Below, piece by piece: positions 53,001 to 61,181 of a stretch of DNA of 64,000 nucleotides. Below the pieces are notes generated by a model. The model was not told the DNA's origin and ran no database searches. It saw nothing but the letters and a program-made list of their open reading frames with translations. The first letter of the stretch is position 1; each line of letters begins with the position of its first letter. The stretch is from Salinicoccus halitifaciens (GTDB lineage Bacteria; Bacillota; Bacilli; Staphylococcales; Salinicoccaceae), in NCBI RefSeq assembly GCF_021026095.1, contig NZ_JAJNCU010000008.1:62001-126000 (forward strand), written 5' to 3'. The translations under genes and the position numbers were made by a program.

Positions 53001-53330
53001 TGCACTCATAACAGGGCGGGGCGGCGTTTCGGGATGGGCCGCCCGGTGCTGCGCCACAGACACCGCAAACAGCGTCGCGCATGTATGCTTGCATTTATTG
53101 TGACCCGCATACGCCGGGCAGTCGCAGTGGTTCCTCACATACGAACTGTGGATTACGATGCGCGTATTGTACGTCCGGCTGCCCGTCACCTGCGCCCGCC
53201 ATGTATCCGTCTTGGCATCATGCGTAAGGTGCTTCACCCGGCCCTCCACATAGTACATCCTGCCTCTTTTATATATGGTATCCGTATGTAAATAACGGAT
53301 GAAATTCTCAGTCACCTGCATGTTCAACAC
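50085..53330 (-). CDS. SNF2-family helicase with SWIM zinc finger
   Basis: 1,081-residue Swi2/Snf2 ATPase. A SWIM finger CDCPAYAGHNKCKHTCATL lies near residue 80; a bacterial SNF2-associated region fills the middle; the ATPase core has DDMGLGKTVQCIAYI (motif I), LILDEAQAIKN (DEAQ, motif II), ALSGTPVENS (III), and the second lobe ends SLKAGGTGLNLTGAD and GRAHRMGQKNVV. Such proteins are widespread in Firmicutes and probably remodel nucleoprotein or act with RNA polymerase, but no precise role is proven. No linked nuclease or methylase, so a defence role is not suggested. Confidence 0.93.
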   Translation of the reverse strand: MLNMQVTENFIRYLHTDTIYKRGRMYYVEGRVKHLTHDAKTDTWRAQVTGSRTYNTRIVIHSSYVRNHCDCPAYAGHNKCKHTCATLFAVSVAQHRAAHPETPPRPVMSAETNGPKYTHADNLMRFLGGIRTEAPEGSGSKGLLKVEFTLRTYMPGYYFRLKETFNIQMRVGEERLYVVKDIRDFLHAITNNNALMFGKNFTFDPEIHHFSPEDQAVIDKLLEIRKTEIFYENSADYTPARKKGKEMLIPANMADDLIMKLQHVDCKFENEDFKYGQLKVDDGDLPFTFALDGGEDDHYLLKIADHSAGFHYDAYSWYVSDGTMYKLTEAQNRALKPFTEYLEEGMSPDIPISSEQIGDFISGTLPKLKAISNVRLSESISENVADPELEPRVYVDGTDYSLEVRLEYHYDAVIINPFAGTVENHDPDDKILIRDSEQEDRIMAILENSGLKVSDGRLYTDYDDELFEFLHETLPVLEGLAEIFIAPAVKSMILPEAPKGSVEVNAPGGNFLEVNFNLEGISADDITAVLEAVNEKRKYVRLPGGSFVSLEDESLEEVAEVHRSIKDKSTVDDDGMMTLPLYHGMFVENQMADLQFNTPEFGKNFRNFIEAVKRPEEQQLSVPSGLQADLRDYQETGFKWMKSLSRYGLGGILADDMGLGKTVQCIAYIMSEIDEDVGEDVPFLIVAPASLVYNWRNEFQKFAPGLNVAVAAGTKLERREVLEGDVPDVYITSYHTLRQDLEWYAERTFHTLILDEAQAIKNYQTKISKAVRQIQAPKRFALSGTPVENSMDELWAVFQSVMPGFLFDQKTFRAQEPETIARLVKPFILRRLKEDVLTELPDRIESIHYSEMNKEQKKLYLAYLNRIQAEAADALATEGLQKGRLKILAGLTRLRQLCCHPSLFVDDYTGDSGKLEALREIIENARENGQRMLIFSQFPSMLRIIREKLEAAGRSSYYLDGQTPGAERVRLVEAFNEGAEDIFLISLKAGGTGLNLTGADTVVLYDLWWNPAIEEQAIGRAHRMGQKNVVQVIRMIAQGTIEEKINEMQQEKKEMIDSIIQPGEAKLSSMSEEDIREILSI

Positions 53331-53459
53331 TCCGTTTTAAAATAATCGTCACACTTCACCGCCGCGTCCAAACCTATTAGAATAAAAAACTTCGATCCCT
53401 TAATGATACCATGATATGATGAATTTACATCAATCATTATGAGTAGAGGAGTGTCTTCA

Positions 53460-54194
53460 ATGAAATGTACCATCGTCGGCATGTGGGGCGGTTTCCCGAA
53501 AAAGAACGAACCCACATCCGGTTACCTCGTCGAGAAGGACGGTTTCGCCATACTGCTGGATGCGGGCAGCGGGGTGGCCGCGCATGTTCAGAACTATATC
53601 GAACTGAATGAGCTGAACCACCTCTTCCTGTCGCATTACCATTATGACCATTCCGTCGACCTCGGCGCCTTCATGTTCGGCCGCATGATCGGCACGTATA
53701 TCGACCAGGCTGACGAACGCCTTCACATTTATGGCCCCGCGGACAACGATATCGCGAGGCAGGTGGATGACACGAACTTCAATAAATTCCATGCCTACAA
53801 TAAAAACAGCACCTTCAACGTCGGTCCATTCACCATCACATTCCATAAGAACACGCACCCGGTGGAGACATACGCCATGAAAATCGTTGACGACGAAGGT
53901 AAAACACTCGTCTACACCGCGGATACAAGCTATAAGAAAAGCCTTGCCAAATTCGCAGAAAACGCCGACGTCCTCATCACCGAATGCAGCCACTACGAAG
54001 GGGAGGATGCGAAACGGCTCGGTCATATGAACGCAGAAGAAGCGGCCCTCCTTGCCGAGGAGTCACAAGCGAAAAGAACCATCCTCTCCCATCTCCCACA
54101 TTACGGGGATATAGAGGAGCTGCTTCAGACCGCAAAATCCGCAGGACTCAAAAACGTCAGCCTCGCCGAAACCGGCATGGTCATTGAAATATAA
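53460..54194 (+). CDS. MBL-fold metal-dependent hydrolase (YhfI/RNase Z-like)
   Basis: 244-residue metallo-beta-lactamase fold. The metal motif is LSHYHYDHSVD (HxHxDH), with further ligands in TYAMKI-TADTSYK and LSHLPHYGD. It starts KCTIVGMWGGFPKKNEPTSGYLV, typical of the YhfI group. ATG 53460 is favoured by GAGGAGTG; the upstream frame to 53439 has no ribosome site. Substrate unknown. Confidence 0.85.
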   Translation: MKCTIVGMWGGFPKKNEPTSGYLVEKDGFAILLDAGSGVAAHVQNYIELNELNHLFLSHYHYDHSVDLGAFMFGRMIGTYIDQADERLHIYGPADNDIARQVDDTNFNKFHAYNKNSTFNVGPFTITFHKNTHPVETYAMKIVDDEGKTLVYTADTSYKKSLAKFAENADVLITECSHYEGEDAKRLGHMNAEEAALLAEESQAKRTILSHLPHYGDIEELLQTAKSAGLKNVSLAETGMVIEI

Positions 54195-54197
54195 AAG

Positions 54198-54402
54198 CCT
54201 GCTCACTCAAGGACTGAAATCACCGCGAATGAGCAGAGAAAACAAAATCCTGCTTATTCAGTCCTGAATATCATCGCGAATGAGCAGAAAAAGTAAAATC
54301 CTGCTCACTCAGCCCTGAATATCATCACGAATGAGCAGGGAAACCAAAATTCTGCTTACTCAGGTCTAGATATCCGATATCCTCACGAATGAGCAGCATC
54401 AG
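54198..54402. repeat. Tandem hairpin array, 51-bp period, 4 copies (CTGCTCA/TGAGCAG stem)
   Basis: Copies start at 54198, 54249, 54300 and about 54350. Each pairs CTGCTCAYTC with GAATGAGCAG around a loop of about 17 nt (AGNCCTGAATATCATCGC type). Linker is purine-rich (GAAAACAAAATCC). Confidence 0.85.
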
Positions 54403-54409
54403 CCTTCGG

Positions 54410-54612
54410 GTGTTTACTTAGCATGCGATTCCAAGTCTAACTAAATAGTAACGCCCCTCAAGTGTTCACTTAGCATGCGATTCCAAGTCTAACTAAACAG
54501 TAACGCCCCTCAAGTGTTCAGTTAACATGCGATTTCAAAACTAACTGAACAGTAACGCCCCTCAAGTGTTCAGTTAACATGTAATTCCAAGGCTAACTAA
54601 ACAGCCACATAC
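54410..54612. repeat. Tandem hairpin array, 52-bp period, 4 copies (GTTCAGTTA/TAACTGAAC stem)
   Basis: Copies start at 54410, 54462, 54514 and 54566. Copy 3 has a perfect GTTCAGTTA/TAACTGAAC stem; copies 1, 2 and 4 vary. The linker AGTAACGCCCCTCAA is strongly conserved. It directly follows the 51-bp array between two convergent genes. Confidence 0.85.
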
Positions 54613-54631
54613 CTTCAAACTCCCCCGCACA

Positions 54632-54658
54632 CAAAAACAGGGCTCCCCGAAGGAGCCC
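54632..54658 (-). terminator. Terminator of the GSP17M-like gene (minus strand)
   Basis: On the minus strand GGGCTCC TTCGG GGAGCCC is followed by TGTTTTTG. Confidence 0.8.
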
Positions 54659-54665
54659 CTATTCA

Positions 54666-54980
54666 TCATTCCCCGATATACAGCACCGCTTCATTATCCT
54701 CCAGCGCCTTCCGGTATACATATTTCTCATGTTCGGTCAGATCATCGAGCTTATCCAGTTCCTTTTCCTCCCGGCTTTTGACAGCCATGATCGAAAGAAA
54801 TTTCTCCCACGGGCCGATATCCTTCGATTCATTCCGGATGCCTGGGTACTCGGATCTCACTTTCTTCAAGTCGGTATTGGCGATGACGGTCATCCGCTCC
54901 TCGGCCACACCTTCCGACAGGTGCTTCTCGATTCTTTCTATCAACAGTGCCTCACTTGGAAATGATTCGATTTTACCCAT
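54666..54980 (-). CDS. General stress protein 17M-like (YflT domain)
   Basis: 104 residues. The opening MGKIESFPSEALLIERIEKH and RMTVIANTDLKKVRSEY are the heat-induced-stress YflT/GSP17M domain of Bacilli. It shares the opening (MGRIESF) with the larger gene product upstream on the same strand, so the two are paralogues. Ribosome site CAGGAGG. Function unknown beyond stress association in the family. Confidence 0.85.
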   Translation of the reverse strand: MGKIESFPSEALLIERIEKHLSEGVAEERMTVIANTDLKKVRSEYPGIRNESKDIGPWEKFLSIMAVKSREEKELDKLDDLTEHEKYVYRKALEDNEAVLYIGE

Positions 54981-55134
54981 GTCGTCCTCCTGCAGTCTAT
55001 TTTCAATAATTTCATTTTAACAGAATCATTCCTGAAATGACGGCCGGCACTGCCCGCACCCACCAATTTTCGAATTTCAGCCACAAATTAAAAAGGAGCG
55101 CGAAGGGCACATCCCCACACACTCCAATTCAAAT

Positions 55135-55992
55135 CTACAACCGCTTATCCAGGTCACTAGAAACCTCACCCGGATTGCGTTTTTCAGTGATATCGATGTT
55201 TTCACGATGCACGACTTCAGAGATATGCTTATTCTCCGTCACGATCCGCTTCCGGATGATGACTTCCTCTGTCACCACATGCTCCTTCACAATCTTGATG
55301 CGCTCTTTCGTGATAGGGATGCGGATGGTGCCTTCATCATCGTCGGTATCATCATAGCTGTACTCCTCAAACAAGGGCTCGCCCTCGATCTTCCGGCGCT
55401 CGACCGTCACTTCCTCACGGTCGACAGGCACATCGAACTCCTGAACCTCCGAATCCGTATACTTATCCACGACGACTTCGCCGACCTGGCGCGACTCCTT
55501 ATCGACCACGAGCTCTTCCTTCCGAAGCTGGAGCGCCTCTTCATCACTGCCCGGCACCCGCGTTTTGCCCTCAACATCATTTTCCACAGTGTGGCCGAGC
55601 TTCACCGGACGGCGCGGCCGCTCCGGATCATCATAATCATACGTATCATCACTCTCCGTGAGCCGGTAGAACGAACGCTCATCATAATCGATGTAGAGGA
55701 GCATACGCCCGGCCTCCAGATGATTCCGGTACTTCTCCTTTTCACGGTCCGTCAGCTCCAGCCGGTCCATCACCTGATCCTCGGCATCGTCGCCCTGGAA
55801 CCATGACACGATCTTATCCCACGGATCCGTATCCGTCGTCCTGTGGCCGATGCCGCTGTATCTTGACCTTAAACCATCAAGCTCATAATTCGAAATGACC
55901 GTCATCCGGTCCTCCGCCAGGCCATCCGACTTCAATTGCCCGATCCTGTCCATCAAAACCCGTTCAGTAGTAAACGATTCTATTCTGCCCAT
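55135..55992 (-). CDS. YsnF-like stress protein: YflT domain fused to DUF2382
   Basis: 285 residues from ATG 55992 behind TGGAGG; an upstream frame to 56019 is unlikely. The first 110 residues repeat the YflT domain of its neighbour. The second half is DUF2382: LRKEELVVDKESRQVGEV, EFDVPVDREEVTVERRKI and PITKERIKIVKEHVVTEEV, a set of three beta-rich repeats as in Bacillus YsnF. The fusion and the adjacent single-domain paralogue suggest a joint envelope or stress role (inference). Confidence 0.87.
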   Translation of the reverse strand: MGRIESFTTERVLMDRIGQLKSDGLAEDRMTVISNYELDGLRSRYSGIGHRTTDTDPWDKIVSWFQGDDAEDQVMDRLELTDREKEKYRNHLEAGRMLLYIDYDERSFYRLTESDDTYDYDDPERPRRPVKLGHTVENDVEGKTRVPGSDEEALQLRKEELVVDKESRQVGEVVVDKYTDSEVQEFDVPVDREEVTVERRKIEGEPLFEEYSYDDTDDDEGTIRIPITKERIKIVKEHVVTEEVIIRKRIVTENKHISEVVHRENIDITEKRNPGEVSSDLDKRL

Positions 55993-56126
55993 ATATTCAG
56001 CCTCCATTATCAATAACATATATCAGTTAATGTATTCCCCTTCACCTTTATATTGAAACAGTGGAATAAAAACCATCACTCCAGCGATCGGCCGCCCGTG
56101 ACGTACACTGCCTCCGCCGCGCATAG

Positions 56127-56158
56127 AAAAAAGCCACCAAAACCCTCGGTCTGGTGGC
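56127..56158 (-). terminator. Terminator of the YkvI gene (minus strand)
   Basis: On the minus strand GCCACC and GGTGGC arms with an inner CCGAGGG segment are followed by six T residues. Confidence 0.8.
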
Positions 56159-56189
56159 CACCCTCAAATCCTCAAAATCTACTATTATA

Positions 56190-57296
56190 TTATATCCGTT
56201 TAGGTCCTTTGACCTTGACCTGCGGCTTGATGTCGAGACCACCCTGCACTTTGCTCTTCACCCAGAGTGCGGTCAGCAGCACGGCAATCGCGATGCCGAG
56301 GTAGCCGAGTATCGGGTAGAAGAAGTTCACAAGGTCGACGAAACCGACCAGGCTCAGGAAATAACCCACGGTGACACTTGTGACCAGTGCGATCTTGTAC
56401 TTCCTCGTATACGGCGTCCAGAACCTGGACAGGAACGGGTACAACATGCCCACTGCCGTATTATAAATGATGAGGAGCATCACAATCGTGAGCGCCAATG
56501 ACAGTAACGGATGGATCTCTGCTGCGAGTATCAAAGTCGGCAGATCTGCAGTTGACGTGACATCGATCTTCGCCAGAAGCCCGCCGTTCATCAGCAGCAT
56601 CAGTATAAGTAAAATGATTCCGCCATACAGTCCGCCGCGTTTTGCGACCTTCATTGTGGACTGTGATCCGACGATGGACAATATGCTGAATGCCATCGCG
56701 AGCACGATGCCGCTGTATGTGATGGCCTCAAGCCACCATATGCCCGTCGGCGTCTTTTCTATGTCTGTATATTGTGCGGTTTCAGCCAGCGGCATGGACG
56801 GGTTGAACATACTGTAGGCTGCGATCACCATTACGATGATGATCAGCGCCGGCGTCACCGCACCGAGCGTCGTTAAAATTTTATTGAAGTTCATTGTTAA
56901 AGTGATCAGTACAGCGATTGCCATGAGAAGTGAACCGAGCCATGCCGGCACCCCGAAGCTTTCTTCGAATGCAGAACCGCCGCCTGCAAGCATAATGATC
57001 ATTACGCCATATAAAAAGAATATTAAAATATAATCCACTACAGTGCCGAGCCTGTCCCCGAATAACAGTTTGATGGGTTCAAGGTGCGATTCCGCCTCCA
57101 TCCTGTGCCCGAGTTTGGCTGCCTGTCTGCCTATGAACATTATGACGAGCGCGGATAGAATCACCGTCGCAAAACTCATCATGCCAAAGTTAGTGAAAAA
57201 TTGAAGGATTTCCTGTCCCGTCGAGAATCCTGCGCCAAGCACGACCCCGACATAGGCAAATCCTATTTTAATCGCATCTTTTTGTCCGGAACTCAA
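56190..57296 (-). CDS. YkvI-family membrane transporter (APC-like)
   Basis: 368-residue, about ten-helix membrane protein. The first helix reads IGFAYVGVVLGAGFSTGQE with FFTNFG after it, the YkvI opening related to the amino-acid/polyamine/organocation fold. Substrate not known. TTG start at 57296 behind TTAGGAGATGATC. It sits next to the amidohydrolase gene but is transcribed away from it. Confidence 0.85.
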   Translation of the reverse strand: MSSGQKDAIKIGFAYVGVVLGAGFSTGQEILQFFTNFGMMSFATVILSALVIMFIGRQAAKLGHRMEAESHLEPIKLLFGDRLGTVVDYILIFFLYGVMIIMLAGGGSAFEESFGVPAWLGSLLMAIAVLITLTMNFNKILTTLGAVTPALIIIVMVIAAYSMFNPSMPLAETAQYTDIEKTPTGIWWLEAITYSGIVLAMAFSILSIVGSQSTMKVAKRGGLYGGIILLILMLLMNGGLLAKIDVTSTADLPTLILAAEIHPLLSLALTIVMLLIIYNTAVGMLYPFLSRFWTPYTRKYKIALVTSVTVGYFLSLVGFVDLVNFFYPILGYLGIAIAVLLTALWVKSKVQGGLDIKPQVKVKGPKRI

Positions 57297-57481
57297 AAAT
57301 GATCATCTCCTAATTAATTTGTTATAATTGATTTTCAAGAATATTTAAAGTGTTGTGGTGAATGAGGGTTGGGAGCTTTCAGAGGATTTGAGGAAAAGGT
57401 ATTGTGAAAAATACCACACAAGTATCATTTTAAACATACTTCCACCCGGCTTGTCAAAGTAGATTCCAGAATTTCACAGCT

Positions 57482-57495
57482 TTAAAGCGATTACA
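57482..57495. promoter_or_regulatory. cre-like site upstream of the Zn-dependent amidohydrolase
   Basis: TTAAAGCGATTACA matches the CcpA consensus TGWNANCGNTNWCA at 13 of 14 positions and lies 32 bp before the start codon. The remaining roughly 180 bp up to the YkvI start shows only a small GGTATT/AATACC hairpin. Confidence 0.5.
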
Positions 57496-57526
57496 ACGCA
57501 ATCATCACAAGGGAAGGGGAATTTTC

Positions 57527-58690
57527 ATGGAAATTGATTTGAAAAGGCTGATCGGCATGCTGGATGAGCTGAATGAAGTGACGGACGAAGGGGAGGGGAT
57601 GACGCGCCCGGCGTTCTCGGATTTCGAGGATGAGGCGCACCGCTGGTTCATCAAAAAGTGCAGGGAACTCGGTCTCCGCACTCATCAGGATGCCTTCGGC
57701 AACAGCTTCGGCACGCTCGGTCCGGAAGAGGGGAAAGGCATCCTCATCGGTTCGCATCTCGACACGGTGAACAACGGCGGTAAATTCGACGGTGCACTCG
57801 GGGTCATCACGGCGCTCGAAGTGGCGGCAACGCTGATTGACAATAAAGTGCCCCTCAAGAAACCTGTCACCGTCGTCGCCTTCCGAGCAGAGGAAGTCGG
57901 CCTCATCGGCAGCAGTGTTTTCACGGACCTGCTCGAACGCACGGACCGTTTCGAGGAGTGGCTTGCCGGCATCAACAGGACTGCAGCCACGGTCGATGAG
58001 TCCATCGGCTACGAGGACTATACCGACTATTTGGAACTGCATATCGAGCAGGGGAAGAACCTCGAGACTAGTGGTAAGAACATTGGCATCGTGAACTCGA
58101 TTGCAAGCCTGAACCGTATGAATGTAACCGTCCACGGTGAAGCGGGGCATGCGGGCACCATCAGCATGGAGGAACGGAATGATGCGCTGATGAATACGGC
58201 AAAGATCCTCACTGAATTCGAGCGCATCGTGAAATCCTACGGCGCACCGAACGTCGGCACGGTCGGAACACTCCAGGTCTATCCATCATCCCCGAACGTC
58301 ATCCCGGGGAAAGTCGAGTTCTCCATCGACCTTCGCGGCGACGACATGGACACGCTGAAGGAGATCATCAATCAGTTCAAGCAGTATGCAGAAGAGAACT
58401 TCAAAGTGGACATCGTCCAGAACCCGGCGAAAGCACCGGCGCACATGTCGGAGAAGATCATGGCTTACATCCGTGAGTCATGTGAGGAGAACGGCCTTTC
58501 ATATGAGGTGCTGACAAGCGGGGCGAACCACGATGCGAACCCGTTGTCCCGCAGGATGAATGCCGGCATGATCTTCATCCCGAGCAAGGACGGCATCAGC
58601 CACAACCCGGCGGAGTTCTCCTCGGATGAGGATATTGAAGCGGGCGCGAAAGCTATGCTCGGCGCTGTAGAAAAATTATTGGACGAATAA
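57527..58690 (+). CDS. Zn-dependent hydantoinase/carbamoylase-type amidohydrolase
   Basis: 387-residue M20/M28-type enzyme of the allantoate amidohydrolase / N-carbamoyl-L-amino-acid hydrolase group. GSHLDTVNNGGKFDGALGV carries metal ligands His and Asp, followed by FRAEEVGLIGSSVF (Glu), LELHIEQGKNLE, the dimer-interface GEAGHAGT and the C-terminal SGANHDANPLSRRMNAGMI-type block. Substrate may be a carbamoyl or formyl amino acid. A cre-like site lies upstream, and the convergent RocB-like peptidase and the TRAP locus suggest a shared catabolic pathway. Confidence 0.88.
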   Translation: MEIDLKRLIGMLDELNEVTDEGEGMTRPAFSDFEDEAHRWFIKKCRELGLRTHQDAFGNSFGTLGPEEGKGILIGSHLDTVNNGGKFDGALGVITALEVAATLIDNKVPLKKPVTVVAFRAEEVGLIGSSVFTDLLERTDRFEEWLAGINRTAATVDESIGYEDYTDYLELHIEQGKNLETSGKNIGIVNSIASLNRMNVTVHGEAGHAGTISMEERNDALMNTAKILTEFERIVKSYGAPNVGTVGTLQVYPSSPNVIPGKVEFSIDLRGDDMDTLKEIINQFKQYAEENFKVDIVQNPAKAPAHMSEKIMAYIRESCEENGLSYEVLTSGANHDANPLSRRMNAGMIFIPSKDGISHNPAEFSSDEDIEAGAKAMLGAVEKLLDE

Positions 58691-58725
58691 AAAAAGCTGA
58701 TCAGGTCAAGCCTGATCAGCTTTTT
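58691..58725. terminator. Bidirectional terminator
   Basis: AAAAAGCTGATCAGG and CCTGATCAGCTTTTT form a perfect stem between two convergent genes. Confidence 0.9.
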
Positions 58726-58733
58726 CATATGCA

Positions 58734-60323
58734 TTAGCCGAAAAACTTCAGTATTACATTTTGGAGTATGGCTGGTGTGACATTGAAGGCACTCGCCTTG
58801 TGTATCCGTTCAGTCAGTTTATGCGGGTCTTTGCCGAAAGGACCGATATTGATGAACGGGGTATCCAGAAGCTCCATCTCCTTGAATGGTATTGTGTACG
58901 TCTCTCCCCATACAGGTGTGTTAGCTTCGTAAGCTTTCCAGCTCTCCTCATTCCCCTGATATGTGACATAGCTCAAATCGGAGATACCGTTGAAATAATT
59001 GATCACGGTGACATCGATATTTTTTTCGTTCAGCTCTTTTTTAGTATGGGCGGTGATGTGGCGGATCAGCTCATCATCTGTGTTATTGACGGGCGGATAG
59101 TAGGGTGGTGCAAAGTAATTGATGGCTGCCGGGGCGAGCTCCCGGCATTCCTCCATTAAATCATCAATGATCATAGTACTCCTGATCCGGTCATCAATGA
59201 ATTCGTTCTCTGTATAGAACGCGATGATTTCCTTCACTCTGGATTTACCGGCTTTACGGACCGCATAGTCATGTAGATCGGTATATGACATTGTCCTGAC
59301 TTTATACGGCCGGCTGACGGCATTCGCTTCGGCCATCCGTTCATAATCAGTCTGAAGCTCCTTCATCGACTGATCGACCAGTGCATTATATTTATCAAAT
59401 ATTTCATCAGCCTGTTGGCGTAATGTAAAGACATTCGATATATTAGCGACATGATTGGTCGTCTGTGTTGAATAGTCATTCTTCAAGTCGAGGGTCTTCA
59501 ACGTGAGCGGGGGAGGTGTCTTCTCACCCATATCTGTTTCCTCGAAGACATCGGAAAACTCCAGATTTTTGGTCAGGTAGGCACTCATATACAATGCATT
59601 CAACCCTTTCAACGGCTCCCCCGCATGCGTCTCCACACCATAGAAGAGGGTCGCCGGCATGATTTTGCCGATGGATCCCGTATAAATATAATATTGATCG
59701 TCATCCGGATGCAAGTTGAAGCTCGGCTCACTGTTCAGGATGAGACTGTAGTTCAACCGGTGCTTTTCCCTGAAATCGTTCAAATACCGGACTGCACTGC
59801 GCATGCCTGAAGAATCCACTTCTTCATCCGGGACGGTGAGAACGATGATGTTGACTGGCCATGATTCATGCATCGCTTTATCAAGTATGTTCAAGTGAAG
59901 TGCGAGGCCCATTTTCATATCCATTATGCCCCGCCCGAACAAATAATCACCGGATGCGATATCGTCTTGGATATCGGCCTTGAAATTACCGGCGTTCTCT
60001 TTGTAGTATTCAGTTAGTGCATCCACATCAAAGGCCAGATGTTCGTTTTTTCCGAACTCTTCAGTGTGGACGGTGTCAAAATGACTGATCAGAATGACCG
60101 TACTTTCATTGCCTTCCTTGAGGTATGAAGCCGCCAGAGCATTTCTGGATAAACCGCTGTCTATCAGATCGACATTCAAATTTTCAGACGTACCGAGTTT
60201 TGCCCTCAGTTCGTTTTTAAGTTTGTGTGGAAAGTTGATTTCCCCTTTAGTACTTGATCGACTGTCCCAGCTCACCAACAATTTGATGAGTGCTTCAAGC
60301 TGTTTTTCAGATTGCCAATTCAT
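58734..60323 (-). CDS. M20-family peptidase, RocB-like
   Basis: 529-residue M20 metallopeptidase. VILISHFDTVHTEEFG carries the first His and Asp, GRGIMDMKMGLALHL the bridging Asp, and VLTVPDEEVDSSGMRSA the catalytic Glu pair. Length and order match arginine utilisation protein RocB, whose reaction remains unproven. It lies 12 bp downstream of the GntR gene on the same strand, so is probably autoregulated with it. Confidence 0.85.
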   Translation of the reverse strand: MNWQSEKQLEALIKLLVSWDSRSSTKGEINFPHKLKNELRAKLGTSENLNVDLIDSGLSRNALAASYLKEGNESTVILISHFDTVHTEEFGKNEHLAFDVDALTEYYKENAGNFKADIQDDIASGDYLFGRGIMDMKMGLALHLNILDKAMHESWPVNIIVLTVPDEEVDSSGMRSAVRYLNDFREKHRLNYSLILNSEPSFNLHPDDDQYYIYTGSIGKIMPATLFYGVETHAGEPLKGLNALYMSAYLTKNLEFSDVFEETDMGEKTPPPLTLKTLDLKNDYSTQTTNHVANISNVFTLRQQADEIFDKYNALVDQSMKELQTDYERMAEANAVSRPYKVRTMSYTDLHDYAVRKAGKSRVKEIIAFYTENEFIDDRIRSTMIIDDLMEECRELAPAAINYFAPPYYPPVNNTDDELIRHITAHTKKELNEKNIDVTVINYFNGISDLSYVTYQGNEESWKAYEANTPVWGETYTIPFKEMELLDTPFINIGPFGKDPHKLTERIHKASAFNVTPAILQNVILKFFG

Positions 60324-60335
60324 AACATGCGCCCC

Positions 60336-60998
60336 TTAGTCCTGATTTTCGTAATATCTCATGAACCGCTGTTCAACTTTACTTAAATGTATGAGCAATT
60401 TGTTTTTCGCCCCGACATAGTCCTTCTGTTCAATTGCATTAAGGATTTCACAATGCTCCTCCAATGCCTCGGTGGCACTAGTAGGCACTGTACTAGAAAG
60501 CAGCAAGAATGCCCGGCTCACATCATTGTTGTATTTGTGAGCTACTTTCTGCAACTCACTGTTGTTATTCAAATCGATGAAGATGGAATGGAACTCCCTG
60601 TCACGTGCCATAAAATCCGAATAACTGTTACGGCTGATTGCATCCTTCTGCTGATCCACATTTTCCCTTAAACTGTAGATGATTTCCTCATCCACTTTCG
60701 GCAGCACCTTCTCCAGGTTATAAACTTCCAGGACGTACCGGAGTTCCATATATTCCAGTGACATTTCCTTGGTGAATTCTGCAACCACCGCAGGTGCACC
60801 GGACTTTTGGATGACGAGTCCCTCTGCTGCGAGCCTCGCCAGCGTGTCCCTGAAAGGGGTGCGGCTGATGCCCAGCTGGGTGGCATACCTTTCTTCCGGC
60901 AGTGTGTCCCCGGCAGCCAGCTCGCCCGTCAAAATGGATTCTTTGATGATGTCATACGCCTGATCGGAAAGCCTGACCGTCTTATTGATTTTTTTCAT
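60336..60998 (-). CDS. GntR-family repressor, FCD (FadR) subtype
   Basis: 220 residues. The winged helix reads LAAGDTLPEERYATQLGISRTPFRDTLARLAAEGLV (split: LPEERYATQLGISRTPFRD and LARLAAEGLV), and the C-terminal FCD domain is all-helical with metal/ligand residues in DREFHSIFIDL and EEHCEILNAIEQKD. FCD regulators bind small carboxylates. Two identical palindromes lie in the divergent region to the TRAP operon, one beside each start, so it very likely represses both directions. Confidence 0.9.
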   Translation of the reverse strand: MKKINKTVRLSDQAYDIIKESILTGELAAGDTLPEERYATQLGISRTPFRDTLARLAAEGLVIQKSGAPAVVAEFTKEMSLEYMELRYVLEVYNLEKVLPKVDEEIIYSLRENVDQQKDAISRNSYSDFMARDREFHSIFIDLNNNSELQKVAHKYNNDVSRAFLLLSSTVPTSATEALEEHCEILNAIEQKDYVGAKNKLLIHLSKVEQRFMRYYENQD

Positions 60999-61016
60999 CC
61001 CGCGCCTCCATGATTT

Positions 61017-61031
61017 AGTATACAGTATACT
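61017..61031. promoter_or_regulatory. GntR operator 1 (AGTATACAGTATACT)
   Basis: A 15-bp perfect palindrome 19 bp before the gntR start codon; its core GTATACAGTATAC is repeated at 61182. Likely autoregulation. Confidence 0.75.
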
Positions 61032-61150
61032 GGTTTTTTAATGGTAGCACTTTCATAAATGGCAATCCACTAAAATTTTAAAGGAATAAAGTGCTTTTCC
61101 CAGTATTTTTAATAAAATTCATGAGTTTTCTTAAAATTATAAAAATGTAG

Positions 61151-61179
61151 TTGACTGTAAATTCGGATTAATGTATCTT
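61151..61179 (+). promoter_or_regulatory. Promoter of the TRAP transporter operon
   Basis: TTGACT (61151-61156) and TATCTT (61174-61179) are 17 bp apart. Confidence 0.6.
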
Positions 61180-61181
61180 TT

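Noticed and set aside
50085-53330. SNF2 helicase as part of a phage-defence system
   Set aside because: No nuclease, methylase or other defence gene is beside it; it is flanked by core-looking genes and has host-like base composition.
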